Below the pieces are notes generated by a model. It was not told the origin of the DNA and ran no database searches. It worked only from the letters and a program-made list of their open reading frames with translations. From contig CAZKBZ010000001.1 of NCBI GenBank assembly GCA_964551175.1, forward strand, positions 1-64,000: a stretch of 64,000 nucleotides of DNA, given 5' to 3'. Positions 26,439 through 34,571 of the stretch are shown piece by piece (position 1 is the first letter of the stretch; each line of letters opens with the position of its first letter). This DNA comes from Desulfobulbus_C sp964551175. Its GTDB lineage: Bacteria; Desulfobacterota; Desulfobulbia; Desulfobulbales; Desulfobulbaceae. A program made the translations under genes and the position numbers.

Positions 26439-27782
26439 TTACATCTCGATTCCGTACAGCTTCATTTTCTGCCACAGGTTTTTCCTGCTGATACCAAGCA
26501 GTGAGGCGGCCCTGGTCCGGTTGCCCCCGGTGGAGTTCAGGGCATTGAGGATACAGTGCTTTTCCGTTTCAGCCAGGGCTTCTCCCAGGGGAATTGGTAA
26601 TTCTGTCGTGTTCTGGGCTTTTTCTCCCCGCAGATCTTCCGGCAGGTCTTTCACGGTGATAACCGGATCTGCGGCCAGTACCGAGACTCGCTCTATGATG
26701 TTTCTCAGTTCCCGGACATTGCCGGGAAAGGGATAATTCAGCAGGTAGGTCATTGCCTCAGGAGACAGGGATAAAGGAGTGTTCCTGTGGCGATTGAACT
26801 CTTTCAGAAAATGGTTGGCCAGCAGTCCAATATCTTCCCTGCGCTCGCGCAGTGGCGGCATGTGCAGAGGGATAACCTGTAGCCGGTAGAGCAGGTCCTG
26901 GCGAAAACGACCGGCCTTGACCTCTTCTTTCAGATCTCGTGCCGTAGAACAGAGAATCCGTACATCCAGCCTGATGGTTCTGGTCCCACCCACCCGTTCA
27001 CACTCTTTTTCCTGCAGGACCCGCAGCAGCTTGGCCTGCAGTCCAAGTGGGAGTTCACCAATTTCATCGAGCAGCAGGGTGCCGCCGTCAGCCATTTCAA
27101 AACGACCGATTTTTTTGGCATGTGCACCGGTGAAGGAACCTCGTTCATGACCAAAAAGTTCAGATTCTATCAATCCCTCGGGGATAGCGGCACAGTTGAT
27201 TCGGACATAGGGCTTGCCGGCCCGGTGACTTGCCCGATGGATTCCGCTGGCTGCCAGCTCCTTGCCTGTACCGGATTCACCGGTAATCAGGACGGTTGCA
27301 TCGGTCGGGCCGGCCTGGTTGATCAGGTCAATGACCTGGCGGATACGGCTGCTGTTGCCAAGCAGTGGAGCGTGCATACGGCTGCAGCAGTCTTCCAGGG
27401 AGGCACATCGGGCTTTTACAGATTGATTTTCCAGGGTTCGGCTGATACGGATAACCAGGTCATCTATATCAAACGGTTTCAGGATGTAATCAGTGGCGCC
27501 CTTTTTCAGGCAGCTTATGGCATCATCGACACTGCCGTAGGCCGTCATCATGATGACGTCTGTTTCAGCGCCAAGTTCGGTGATGGTTTCAAGAAGCTCA
27601 ACCCCACCCATTTCAGGCATGCGGATATCTGAGATCACGATATGGTAGCTGCTGGCCCTGATTTTCTCCAGTGCTTCCCTGCCGTTAACAACCGCGTCAA
27701 CATCCCAGTTCTGCTGCTCAAGCCTGTCCTGGATGGTAATCCGCATGATTTCATCATCTTCTGCAAGAAGTATTCGAGCCAT
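26439..27782 (-). CDS. Sigma-54-dependent response regulator of the nitrogen island
   Basis: 447 residues. The receiver has phospho-Asp 52 (SDIRMP); the AAA+ domain has Walker A GESGTGKE at 168-175; a Fis-type DNA-binding helix sits at the end (RTRAASLLGISRKNLWQKM). The sigma-54 contact loop reads GSFTGA (215-220) rather than GAFTGA. It is transcribed after the heme-sensor kinase at 27814-29388, with a 31-nt spacer. The three nearby sigma-54 promoters with paired GTTACC-N4-GGTAAC sites are the obvious targets, by position and sigma class; binding is inferred. Confidence 0.93.
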   Translation of the reverse strand: MARILLAEDDEIMRITIQDRLEQQNWDVDAVVNGREALEKIRASSYHIVISDIRMPEMGGVELLETITELGAETDVIMMTAYGSVDDAISCLKKGATDYILKPFDIDDLVIRISRTLENQSVKARCASLEDCCSRMHAPLLGNSSRIRQVIDLINQAGPTDATVLITGESGTGKELAASGIHRASHRAGKPYVRINCAAIPEGLIESELFGHERGSFTGAHAKKIGRFEMADGGTLLLDEIGELPLGLQAKLLRVLQEKECERVGGTRTIRLDVRILCSTARDLKEEVKAGRFRQDLLYRLQVIPLHMPPLRERREDIGLLANHFLKEFNRHRNTPLSLSPEAMTYLLNYPFPGNVRELRNIIERVSVLAADPVITVKDLPEDLRGEKAQNTTELPIPLGEALAETEKHCILNALNSTGGNRTRAASLLGISRKNLWQKMKLYGIEM

Positions 27783-27813
27783 AGTCAGGTGTAGAATAAC
27801 TGGTTCAAGGACA

Positions 27814-29388
27814 TTATCCGTTGCTGGATTGTTCTTTTTTCAGCGGACACTTGTGGTCAGCCGGCAGGGTTATGGTGAAGGTGGTGCCGTGCCCCATTTT
27901 ACTGCCGACAATCAAGGTGCCGCCCATCTTTTCCACCTGGGCATAGCTGACGGCCAGGCCCAGACCGGTACCCACTCCCATGTCTTTGGTCGTGAAAAAA
28001 GGATCAAAGATTTTATCCAGAATTTCCGGAGGAATGCCAGGGCCGGTATCTTCAATCCTGATTTTCAGACAGTTGTTCCGGGCGCCGGTCCGCACCCGAA
28101 TGGTGCCACCATCATCACCCATGGCCTGGATGGCATTGAGGCCGATGTTGACTATGGTCTGTCGCAGCGCTTCAGCATCAATACAGTAGTAGCCCTTCAG
28201 GTAGAGTTCCAGCTGCAGGTCAATTTTCTGCATGCGGTAGCTCAAAAGCTCAAAACATTCCCGAATGACCTGGTCAACATCTATTTTTTTCAGGTCCAGC
28301 GGTGTGTTGCGGCCAAAGTTCAACAGCTGGTGCATGGTGTGTTCTATGCGCCGCAGCCCTTTGTCAATCAGGGGCAGGTAACGTTCAACCAGCCGGGGAT
28401 TATCAGGTTCCTTCTGCAGGGCCTTGACGCAGTTGAGAAGACCGCCGAGGGGATTGTTGACCTCGTGAGCGATTCCGGAGGTCAGCAGGCCAAGGGCTGC
28501 CATTTTTTCATTCTGAAAGGCCTGTTTTTTTGTCTGGTCCAGCGTTTTCCTGGAGGTATCAAGACGTCGGCAGAGGTCGTAGAAGGTATCACTGATGGTG
28601 TCAATTTCATCTTTGACCCGTTTGTGCTTCGGGCTGGGTACAGGCTGGTCCGGATAACGGTCCATGGTTGCGGTAAGCTGGGCCAGCGGGCGGGAGACAA
28701 GGGTTGAAAAAAGCCAGAACAGCATGGCTGTAACCATGGCAATGGAGAGAATTCCATAGGTAATGATTGCCCGGTTGTTTTCGTGAATTATTTCATCTGC
28801 CCATTTGATCGGGATGGTGATGCTCAACCCACCCCGGATATCACCAAGCTGATAGCCATGCCTGGCATGACAGTCAAGACATGATTCCTCAATCTCAAGA
28901 GGAGCGATATAACGAAGAATACGGCCTTGCCGGCTGTTTTCAATAGAGACCACTTCCTTAATTTTTCCCTTTTTGAGTCGCAGCAGGCTTGCATGTTCGA
29001 ATTCATCCGGTGAGTTGGCTGGATTGACCGGATTGAGGCTGGTTACCCTGAACATGCACCAGCCCTCCTTGACGGCATATTCCGAGAGCTCACGGGTGAC
29101 CATGGCTGGATTACGCTTGACAAAGGTCTGGCCGCTGGAAGTATGGATGACGGGTGTATCGAGAAAAGGGTTCGGTTTTGCACTGTCACTCTGGATCACA
29201 AAAAGACCATGATGATCAGCTACCCATTTGCGGGTCAGCAATACCTGCTTGTGAAGCATTCTGGCCTGCTGCCTGGCCTGGCCGTAGATCAGGTCATGCT
29301 GCATTTGAGAGGAGTAAAGAAAAAGAAAGCCATAGGAAAACAGCAGGATGGCTCCGTTGGCAATGATAAATTTTCCCTGGAGTTTCAC
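27814..29388 (-). CDS. Sensor histidine kinase with periplasmic c-type heme motif
   Basis: 524 residues. Membrane helices are at about 7-25 and 205-230, with a periplasmic domain between them that carries one CXXCH (ESCLDCH, residues 170-174), matching the DUF3365/Tll0287-like heme-binding sensor fold. A HAMP segment, the H-box GIAHEVNNPL with His308, an N-box, G1 (EDTGPGI), an F-box and G2 (GTGLGLA) follow. A covalent heme in the sensor domain suggests detection of redox state, NO or nitrite. It is the first gene of a two-gene operon with the sigma-54 regulator and is divergent from the nap region. Confidence 0.92.
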   Translation of the reverse strand: MKLQGKFIIANGAILLFSYGFLFLYSSQMQHDLIYGQARQQARMLHKQVLLTRKWVADHHGLFVIQSDSAKPNPFLDTPVIHTSSGQTFVKRNPAMVTRELSEYAVKEGWCMFRVTSLNPVNPANSPDEFEHASLLRLKKGKIKEVVSIENSRQGRILRYIAPLEIEESCLDCHARHGYQLGDIRGGLSITIPIKWADEIIHENNRAIITYGILSIAMVTAMLFWLFSTLVSRPLAQLTATMDRYPDQPVPSPKHKRVKDEIDTISDTFYDLCRRLDTSRKTLDQTKKQAFQNEKMAALGLLTSGIAHEVNNPLGGLLNCVKALQKEPDNPRLVERYLPLIDKGLRRIEHTMHQLLNFGRNTPLDLKKIDVDQVIRECFELLSYRMQKIDLQLELYLKGYYCIDAEALRQTIVNIGLNAIQAMGDDGGTIRVRTGARNNCLKIRIEDTGPGIPPEILDKIFDPFFTTKDMGVGTGLGLAVSYAQVEKMGGTLIVGSKMGHGTTFTITLPADHKCPLKKEQSSNG

Positions 29389-29421
29389 TAAAAACCTTTT
29401 GCCGAATCATCTTGGAATATT

Positions 29422-29470
29422 GTTACCCGATGGTAACACAGCTTGGCAAAAAATGATACCTTATGGTAAC
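29422..29470. promoter_or_regulatory. Paired palindromic operator, site 1
   Basis: GTTACC-CGAT-GGTAAC at 29422-29437 and GATACC-TTAT-GGTAAC at 29455-29470, 33 bp apart from start to start. The second site ends 52 bp before the GG of the sigma-54 promoter at 29521. It also lies just 34 bp upstream of the divergent kinase gene, so it might control that operon too. Confidence 0.85.
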
Positions 29471-29520
29471 GATCAGGCAATTTTTTTTTTTAACTTTTTG
29501 AAAAGAGGACATTTATTAAC

Positions 29521-29536
29521 TGGAATAATTATTGCT
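29521..29536 (+). promoter_or_regulatory. Sigma-54 promoter 1 (napD-like gene)
   Basis: TGGAATAATTATTGCT: GG at 29522-29523 and GC at 29534-29535 with exactly 10 bp between. The same TGGAA...ATTGC form recurs at 30101 and 37556. The start near 29546 gives a leader of about 180 nt. A TGGCA/TTGC pair nearer the gene has the wrong spacing. Confidence 0.8.
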
Positions 29537-29727
29537 TGTTGGATCATGTGCTGAAGATTTCTGTCAGGGGTCAGTCTCAAGAGAGCTGTTGCCTGGGTAC
29601 TGCGGATTTTTTCCTGTTGAACATACCTCCTTCTTGCTGCAATCCTTTCAGGTAAAGGATCTGCTGGTATCCGGGTGGCAGTAACTTATTGCTTTCTTCT
29701 TACTTTACTCTCTTTGCGGGAGATAAT

Positions 29728-29985
29728 ATGACCATAGGCGGCGTTGTGATAACTGTTCGTCCTGATGATCGCAGAGATGTAGAGATCGCGCTTTCCCGGT
29801 TTTCAGAATTATCAGTCTATGGGAGTGATGAACAGGGGAATATTATCGCTGTTATAAAGAGCAAGGACTCAAGATCGATTGAAGAGGTTATCAGAACCAT
29901 CGAACAGATTGAACCTGTTGACAAGGTTAACCTGGCCTATCTCAATACAGACCATGCACCCGACACGTCTGCGGACCCGGTATGA
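29728..29985 (+). CDS. napD: NapD-like chaperone, stand-alone copy
   Basis: 85 residues from ATG 29728, with GGAGA upstream. MTIGGVVITVRPDDRRDVEIALSRFSELSVYGSDEQGNIIAVI follows the NapD pattern: a beta-strand start, a helix, and a conserved G/D-turn. NapD binds the twin-arginine signal of NapA and holds it back from export until the molybdenum cofactor is loaded. It is odd that this copy has its own promoter and is separated from napA, while a second NapD (33612) directly follows napA. Confidence 0.75.
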   Translation: MTIGGVVITVRPDDRRDVEIALSRFSELSVYGSDEQGNIIAVIKSKDSRSIEEVIRTIEQIEPVDKVNLAYLNTDHAPDTSADPV

Positions 29986-30000
29986 GAAGAAAAATAAACT

Positions 30001-30049
30001 GTTACCGTACGGTAACAGTTTGCCGGCGAAAATGGCACCGTTTGGTAAC
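30001..30049. promoter_or_regulatory. Paired palindromic operator, site 2
   Basis: GTTACC-GTAC-GGTAAC at 30001-30016 and GGCACC-GTTT-GGTAAC at 30034-30049, again 33 bp apart. The second site ends 53 bp before the GG of the promoter at 30101, the same layout as sites 1 and 3. Confidence 0.88.
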
Positions 30050-30100
30050 GTATGGGTAGTGCTTCCCTGCTAACCAGTAAGAATTAAAGAGAATAATTAT

Positions 30101-30116
30101 TGGAATGCAAATTGCA
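30101..30116 (+). promoter_or_regulatory. Sigma-54 promoter 2 (nap operon)
   Basis: TGGAATGCAAATTGCA: GG at 30102-30103 and GC at 30114-30115 with 10 bp between. The start near 30126 gives a leader of about 85 nt before the first tetraheme cytochrome gene. Confidence 0.85.
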
Positions 30117-30210
30117 TATTTACTGTAGCGAAATGTTGGCAGCACCCCATTCTTCCGGTATCAGGAAGCAGGCTGCCATCTTTTTTTATTTCTATTGATG
30201 AGGGAGTGGA

Positions 30211-30840
30211 ATGAAAATGCCTAGTTCTTTCAGTAAACTGAACCTGCTGCAGGTTGTGACTGTTGCCTCCTTGGTGGCTGGTCTGTGGATGCCGGTAATG
30301 GCTGCAGAGTCGGGCGATGAAAAGGATAAGCCTGAAGTAAAGACCAGGCCTGTAATAGAGGAATGCAAGCGCTGTCATGATGTACAAATGTACCAGTTTG
30401 AACTGAAGAACTCGGTGCATGCCTTTGACAAAGATAAAAAAGAGATAACATGCGATCAGTGCCATCATTTTCATTACAGCCCCCTGACGAGTTACTATGC
30501 AAGGGATGAGTATTATGACAAAAAAATATTTGAACCCGGGGCATTTGACCGCAGAAAAATACAGGCAAATGCCAGGAAGTCCATAAAGGCTGAGAAATGC
30601 CAGGCCTGTCACAAGGATTTGTATAAGAATGATAAGGGTGAGCCGATCTCGGAAATCGGCAGGCTGTGTCATGACGCATTTCTGGGCAAGAATGGTGAGA
30701 CCAGACAGACCTGTGCCGGCTGTCATATCAATATAGCGCATCTGCCGGAATTTGATAGAAATTTGCCGATCAATGCCGAGTTTGCCAGGAAATTAAAAGA
30801 AAATCAGCCGGCAGCAGCAGAGAAGGGAGGGCAGAACTGA
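30211..30840 (+). CDS. Periplasmic tetraheme cytochrome c of the nap operon
   Basis: 209 residues. A signal sequence or anchor covers 1-31. CXXCH motifs start at residues 52, 81, 130 and 168; an orphan RLCH at 151-154 lacks the first Cys. It is not a NapC/NrfH protein by obvious sequence, but takes the position of napC in the napCMADGH operon known from Desulfovibrio desulfuricans. It probably passes electrons from the membrane quinol side to the next cytochrome and NapA. The stop overlaps the start of the next gene. Confidence 0.85.
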   Translation: MKMPSSFSKLNLLQVVTVASLVAGLWMPVMAAESGDEKDKPEVKTRPVIEECKRCHDVQMYQFELKNSVHAFDKDKKEITCDQCHHFHYSPLTSYYARDEYYDKKIFEPGAFDRRKIQANARKSIKAEKCQACHKDLYKNDKGEPISEIGRLCHDAFLGKNGETRQTCAGCHINIAHLPEFDRNLPINAEFARKLKENQPAAAEKGGQN

Positions 30841-31274
30841 TGAATGTACTGAAGAATACCAAAACTACAAAAAGGTTGCTTGTGACCTCCCTCTGGTCAG
30901 CTGCATTTGTCATTGCTGTATGTCAGGCAGGTGCCGCCGGGCTCAATCACCTGCTGCCCACGGAAGACGCCTTTGACTGTTATGCCTGCCATAAGATTGC
31001 AACACCGCATGTTGCCCAGGACTGGCTGGAATCAAAACATGGGGTTGTTCTGATGAAGTGTTTTGTCTGTCATGGTCAACCCGACGGTAAGGGCTCGGTC
31101 CCCTGGACGGTTAACCCTGATCCCAGGGCAGTTTGTCAGAAATGCCACGACCCGGCCATGAAGAGGATGGAGGAAAAGTACGGGTTGAGGCCTGACTGTA
31201 ACAAATGTCACCCCTTTCATCATAATTCACTGCATCATGAAGCATATAAAAAGACCGAAAGTAAATCTCAATAA
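30840..31274 (+). CDS. Periplasmic tetraheme cytochrome c (NapM-like position)
   Basis: 144 residues. An N-terminal signal or anchor (LLVTSLWSAAFVIAVCQAGAAG) and four CXXCH motifs starting at residues 47, 74, 99 and 120, with His-rich stretches around them that can supply distal ligands. It directly precedes napA, as NapM does in Desulfovibrio desulfuricans, and is therefore the likely direct electron donor of NapA. No NapB gene is present. Naming as napM is by position, so no symbol is given. Confidence 0.85.
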   Translation: MNVLKNTKTTKRLLVTSLWSAAFVIAVCQAGAAGLNHLLPTEDAFDCYACHKIATPHVAQDWLESKHGVVLMKCFVCHGQPDGKGSVPWTVNPDPRAVCQKCHDPAMKRMEEKYGLRPDCNKCHPFHHNSLHHEAYKKTESKSQ

Positions 31275-31349
31275 TAACGAAATATTCCTTTGACATGTTT
31301 ACATATGGAAGCAAAACGACTGCAAACTAATAATCAGGAGAGGTAAGGA

Positions 31350-33608
31350 ATGAAACTGACCAGACGTGAAGTATTGAAGACTGCAGCGGCATCTTCGGCA
31401 ATCATGGCAATTAATGGATCCTTTCCCATGTTGAAAGATGCCGTGGCGGCTGAACCGGACAAGTGGGTAAAGGCGGTTTGCCGTTTCTGTGGTACCGGCT
31501 GCGGGGTTATGGTTGGCGTTAAAGACGGTAAAGTTGTTACGGTCAAGGGTGATCCCAATAATCACAACAAGGGCTTTCTCTGTCTGAAAGGTGCCTTGAT
31601 GCCGCCAATTGTTTATTCGGAACAGCGAGTTACGCAACCATATATTCGTAAGAACGGGAAACTGGAGCCTGCTACCTGGGATGAGGCTATGGATCTGGTA
31701 GTCTCCAAATTCAAGACAGCTCTTAAGGAGCATGGCCCGACATCCATTGCCTATTACGGTTCCGGCCAGGCCCTTACCGAGGAGACCTATCTGGCTTCAA
31801 AAATCTGGAAAGCCGGCCTTGGTTCCAATAATGTTGAGGGAAATCCACGACTCTGCATGGCATCCGCTGTTGGCGGCTATGTTACCAGCTTTGGCAAGGA
31901 TGAGCCAAGCGGCTGCTACGATGATATTGATGCAGCTACCTGCTTTTTTATTATCGGTTCCAACATGTCCGAGTGTCATCCTATCCTCTTTAAGCGGGTA
32001 GCTGCCCGTAAGCAGGCTGATCCCAATGTCAAGGTTATTGTTGTTGATCCGCGTAAGACCAATACGGCTCGAATCGCTGATGAGCACGTTTCCTTTAAGC
32101 CGGGAACGGACCTTGCGATACTCAACGCCATGGCTTATGTCATTATCCAGGAAGAGATGGATAATCCGAGGTTTCATGGTAAATATGTCAACTTTATGAC
32201 CAATGATAAGAAAAAGGCCGATTTTGCAGCCTATCAGAAGTTTCTTGAAGATTACACACCGGAAAAAGCGGAAAAGATCTCCGGTGTACCTGCCGACCAG
32301 ATCCGTAGAATTGCCAAAATGTTTGCCGGTGCATCCGGAACAATGTCGTTCTGGACCATGGGACTCAATCAGCGTATCCGCGGTGTATGGGCCAATAACC
32401 TGGTGACCAACCTGCATCTGCTTACCGGTCAGATTGGTAAGCCCGGCGCAACCAACTTCTCTCTCACCGGCCAGCCCAATGCCTGCGGTGGTGTTCGTGA
32501 CACCGGCGGACTCTGTCATCTGCTGCCGGCTGGACGTCTGATTAAAAAACCGGAACACAGGGCTCAGCTGGAGAAACAGTGGGGATTGAAACCGGGCACC
32601 ATTGCCCCCAAGCCCGGCCTGCATACAATTGCCCTGTGGAACGCTTTTTCCGAGGCCAAGGTCAAGGCCATGTTTGTACTCTGTACCAATCCGGCCCATT
32701 CGCTGCCCAATGTTAACATGTATACCGAGGGTATGAAGCGTAAGGACAACTTCATGGTGCTCAGTGAACCCTTTATGGATGCCGAAACAGTCAAGTACTG
32801 TGATGTTCTGCTGCCGCCTGCCTTCTGGTGTGAGAAACGGGGTGTGTACGGTTGTTCGGAGAGGCGTTATTCTCTGCTCATGCAGTCGGTTGAACCCATG
32901 GGTGAGTGTAAATCAGATGTTGACATTCTCATGGATTTTGCCACCCGCATGGGAGTTGATCCCAAGGTCATTCCATTTAAGAATGTGGATGATATCTGGG
33001 ATGAGTGGCGCGAGGTCAGCTCGGCAACACCATATAACTTCAAGGGGATGACCAGGGCTCGCCAGGAAAAGGAATCCGGTATCCGCTGGCCATGCCCCAC
33101 CGAAGATCATCCTGGTACCAAAATTCGTTACGTCCGCGGTGAAGATCCCAATGTTCCCAAGGATTACAAGAATAAATACTGGTTTTACGGAACTAAGGAC
33201 GGTAGAGCCCGTCTCTGGATGCGACCTTATGCGCCGGCAGCCGAAGAGCCGGATGCGGACTATCCCATGGTGCTTACCACCGGCCGGGTTATTGATCACT
33301 GGCATACCGGTACCATGACCATGAAGGTACCTGAACTGAGGAGATCATTTCCCAAGGCCTATGTTGAGGTCAATGTCGATGATGCCAAGAAACTCGGCAT
33401 CAAGAATGGCGATAATGTCGAGTTGCAAACCAGGCGTGATACAATGGTCTTCCAGGCCAAGGTCAGTGATGTCTGTCGTCCGGGACTAGTATTCGTGCCC
33501 TGGTATGATGCCAACCTGATGATCAATAAACTGACACTCAATGCCTTTGACAAGGGGTCCAAACAGCCTGAGTACAAAATCTGTGCTGTTCGGATCAAGA
33601 AGGCATAA
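31350..33608 (+). CDS. napA: Periplasmic nitrate reductase catalytic subunit
   Basis: 752 residues. A twin-arginine signal MKLTRREVLKTAAA; a [4Fe-4S] site with Cys44, Cys47, Cys51 and Cys78 (CRFCGTGC, FLCLKG); and the candidate molybdenum ligand Cys169 in NPRLCMAS. The molybdopterin folds cover the rest, ending PGLVFVPWYDANLMINKLT. It reduces nitrate to nitrite in the periplasm. The length and absence of napB fit the monomeric NapA of Desulfovibrio rather than the NapAB of proteobacteria. Needs Tat export, moco (moaC at 45837) and NapD. Confidence 0.95.
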   Translation: MKLTRREVLKTAAASSAIMAINGSFPMLKDAVAAEPDKWVKAVCRFCGTGCGVMVGVKDGKVVTVKGDPNNHNKGFLCLKGALMPPIVYSEQRVTQPYIRKNGKLEPATWDEAMDLVVSKFKTALKEHGPTSIAYYGSGQALTEETYLASKIWKAGLGSNNVEGNPRLCMASAVGGYVTSFGKDEPSGCYDDIDAATCFFIIGSNMSECHPILFKRVAARKQADPNVKVIVVDPRKTNTARIADEHVSFKPGTDLAILNAMAYVIIQEEMDNPRFHGKYVNFMTNDKKKADFAAYQKFLEDYTPEKAEKISGVPADQIRRIAKMFAGASGTMSFWTMGLNQRIRGVWANNLVTNLHLLTGQIGKPGATNFSLTGQPNACGGVRDTGGLCHLLPAGRLIKKPEHRAQLEKQWGLKPGTIAPKPGLHTIALWNAFSEAKVKAMFVLCTNPAHSLPNVNMYTEGMKRKDNFMVLSEPFMDAETVKYCDVLLPPAFWCEKRGVYGCSERRYSLLMQSVEPMGECKSDVDILMDFATRMGVDPKVIPFKNVDDIWDEWREVSSATPYNFKGMTRARQEKESGIRWPCPTEDHPGTKIRYVRGEDPNVPKDYKNKYWFYGTKDGRARLWMRPYAPAAEEPDADYPMVLTTGRVIDHWHTGTMTMKVPELRRSFPKAYVEVNVDDAKKLGIKNGDNVELQTRRDTMVFQAKVSDVCRPGLVFVPWYDANLMINKLTLNAFDKGSKQPEYKICAVRIKKA

Positions 33609-33611
33609 CCT

Positions 33612-33920
33612 GTGGCTATAATGGGATTACTGGTCCACGTCCTCAAAGAGGACGTGGAAGCTGTAGAGGCCCGGGTGCAGCAGATGCCCGAAATGACCAC
33701 CTATGGTATCCATGAGGATCAGTATGTCGTTGTGGTGTGTGAAACAGTATCCGATCAGATCGAAAAGGTTCTGGAACGGGTGAAAGAGCTGGAAGGTGTG
33801 CTGACCATCTACACCACTTATCTTACCATTGAAGACGAAATGGACGAAAACGGTAATATCGAGACCAAACTCAGTCTGAAGAATCTGATGAAGAAAAAAC
33901 CCGGAATCGATATTATATAA
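33612..33920 (+). CDS. napD: NapD chaperone adjacent to napA
   Basis: 102 residues from GTG 33612, or 99 from ATG 33621. MGLLVHVLKEDVEAVEARVQQMPEMTTYGIHEDQYVVVV has the NapD strand-helix-strand pattern; a charged tail extends it. It starts 3 nt after the napA stop, the classical arrangement. Its partner is the NapA twin-arginine signal. A strong terminator follows directly. Confidence 0.85.
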   Translation: MAIMGLLVHVLKEDVEAVEARVQQMPEMTTYGIHEDQYVVVVCETVSDQIEKVLERVKELEGVLTIYTTYLTIEDEMDENGNIETKLSLKNLMKKKPGIDII

Positions 33921-33928
33921 CTCATAAC

Positions 33929-33965
33929 GGGCACAACGCTATCCCGGCGCTGTGCCCTTTTTTTT
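33929..33965 (+). terminator. Terminator within the nap cluster (after napD)
   Basis: GGGCACA and TGTGCCC arms with inner G:C pairs, followed by eight T residues. It separates cytochromes-napA-napD from napG-napH, although these belong together functionally, so read-through or a further promoter is required downstream. Confidence 0.85.
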
Positions 33966-34011
33966 CAGTTTTATTGAACATATGCACGATTTCCCTTTTG
34001 GAAAGATTAAC

Positions 34012-34050
34012 GGTTGAATGGTGAAAGGCAGTGTCTTTCACCATTCAACC
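34012..34050. repeat. Perfect 16-bp hairpin in the napG leader
   Basis: GGTTGAATGGTGAAAG at 34012-34027 and its exact complement at 34035-34050, with a 7-nt loop. There is no run of T after it, so it is not a standard terminator. It lies 26 bp before napG and could be a processing or stabilising site, or an operator. Confidence 0.75.
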
Positions 34051-34076
34051 TGTAATTGTTTCTGTGAGGTATCTCA

Positions 34077-34571
34077 ATGAATTTTGGAAAAAAATTTCTC
34101 CGGCCTCCGGGAGCTCGGAGTGAGAAGGAATTTCTCTCCCGTTGCTTGCAGTGCGGTCAATGCGCGCAGGTCTGCATTTTTGATTGTATCAAGATGCGGC
34201 GAGGTTTTAATTTTTTTGTTGCCGGTACACCGGAGATCAATCCCAAGGAAGCCCCCTGTCATCTCTGCATGCGTTGTTCTGCCATCTGTCCCTCTGATGC
34301 TTTGCACGACGTTCCCATCGAGGAAGTACGGATGGGTTTTGCCGAACTCGATCGTAAGAAATGTTTCACTTGGACCGGACATCTGGTCTGTCGCAGTTGC
34401 TATGAACGCTGCCCTATCAAGTGGCGGGCCATGAGGCTGGACAAAGGGGAATTTCCCGTGATCACTGATGAATGTGCCGGTTGCGGACTCTGTGAGCATG
34501 TCTGTCCTGCCAATGCCATTGTGGTTACACCCACCAGGTTCCAGAGCAGCAGGGATGAGGGAGGTGTGTGA
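34077..34571 (+). CDS. NapG/NapF-like polyferredoxin
   Basis: 164 residues with cysteine clusters for about four [4Fe-4S] centres: CLQCGQCAQVC near 23-33, CHLCMRCSAICP, CFTW...CRSCYERCP and CAGCGLCEHVCP. It follows napAD and precedes napH, the position of NapG, which with NapH forms a quinol-oxidising route to the periplasm. It lacks the twin-arginine signal expected for NapG, so it may stay cytoplasmic like NapF; hence no symbol. GAGGT serves as ribosome binding site. The stop overlaps napH (TGATG). Confidence 0.82.
   Translation: MNFGKKFLRPPGARSEKEFLSRCLQCGQCAQVCIFDCIKMRRGFNFFVAGTPEINPKEAPCHLCMRCSAICPSDALHDVPIEEVRMGFAELDRKKCFTWTGHLVCRSCYERCPIKWRAMRLDKGEFPVITDECAGCGLCEHVCPANAIVVTPTRFQSSRDEGGV

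Noticed and set aside
29676..29692. TGGCA...TTGC just upstream of the napD-like gene as sigma-54 promoter
   Set aside because: GG and GC are 12 bp apart instead of 10; the match at 29521 has correct spacing and the right distance to the operators.
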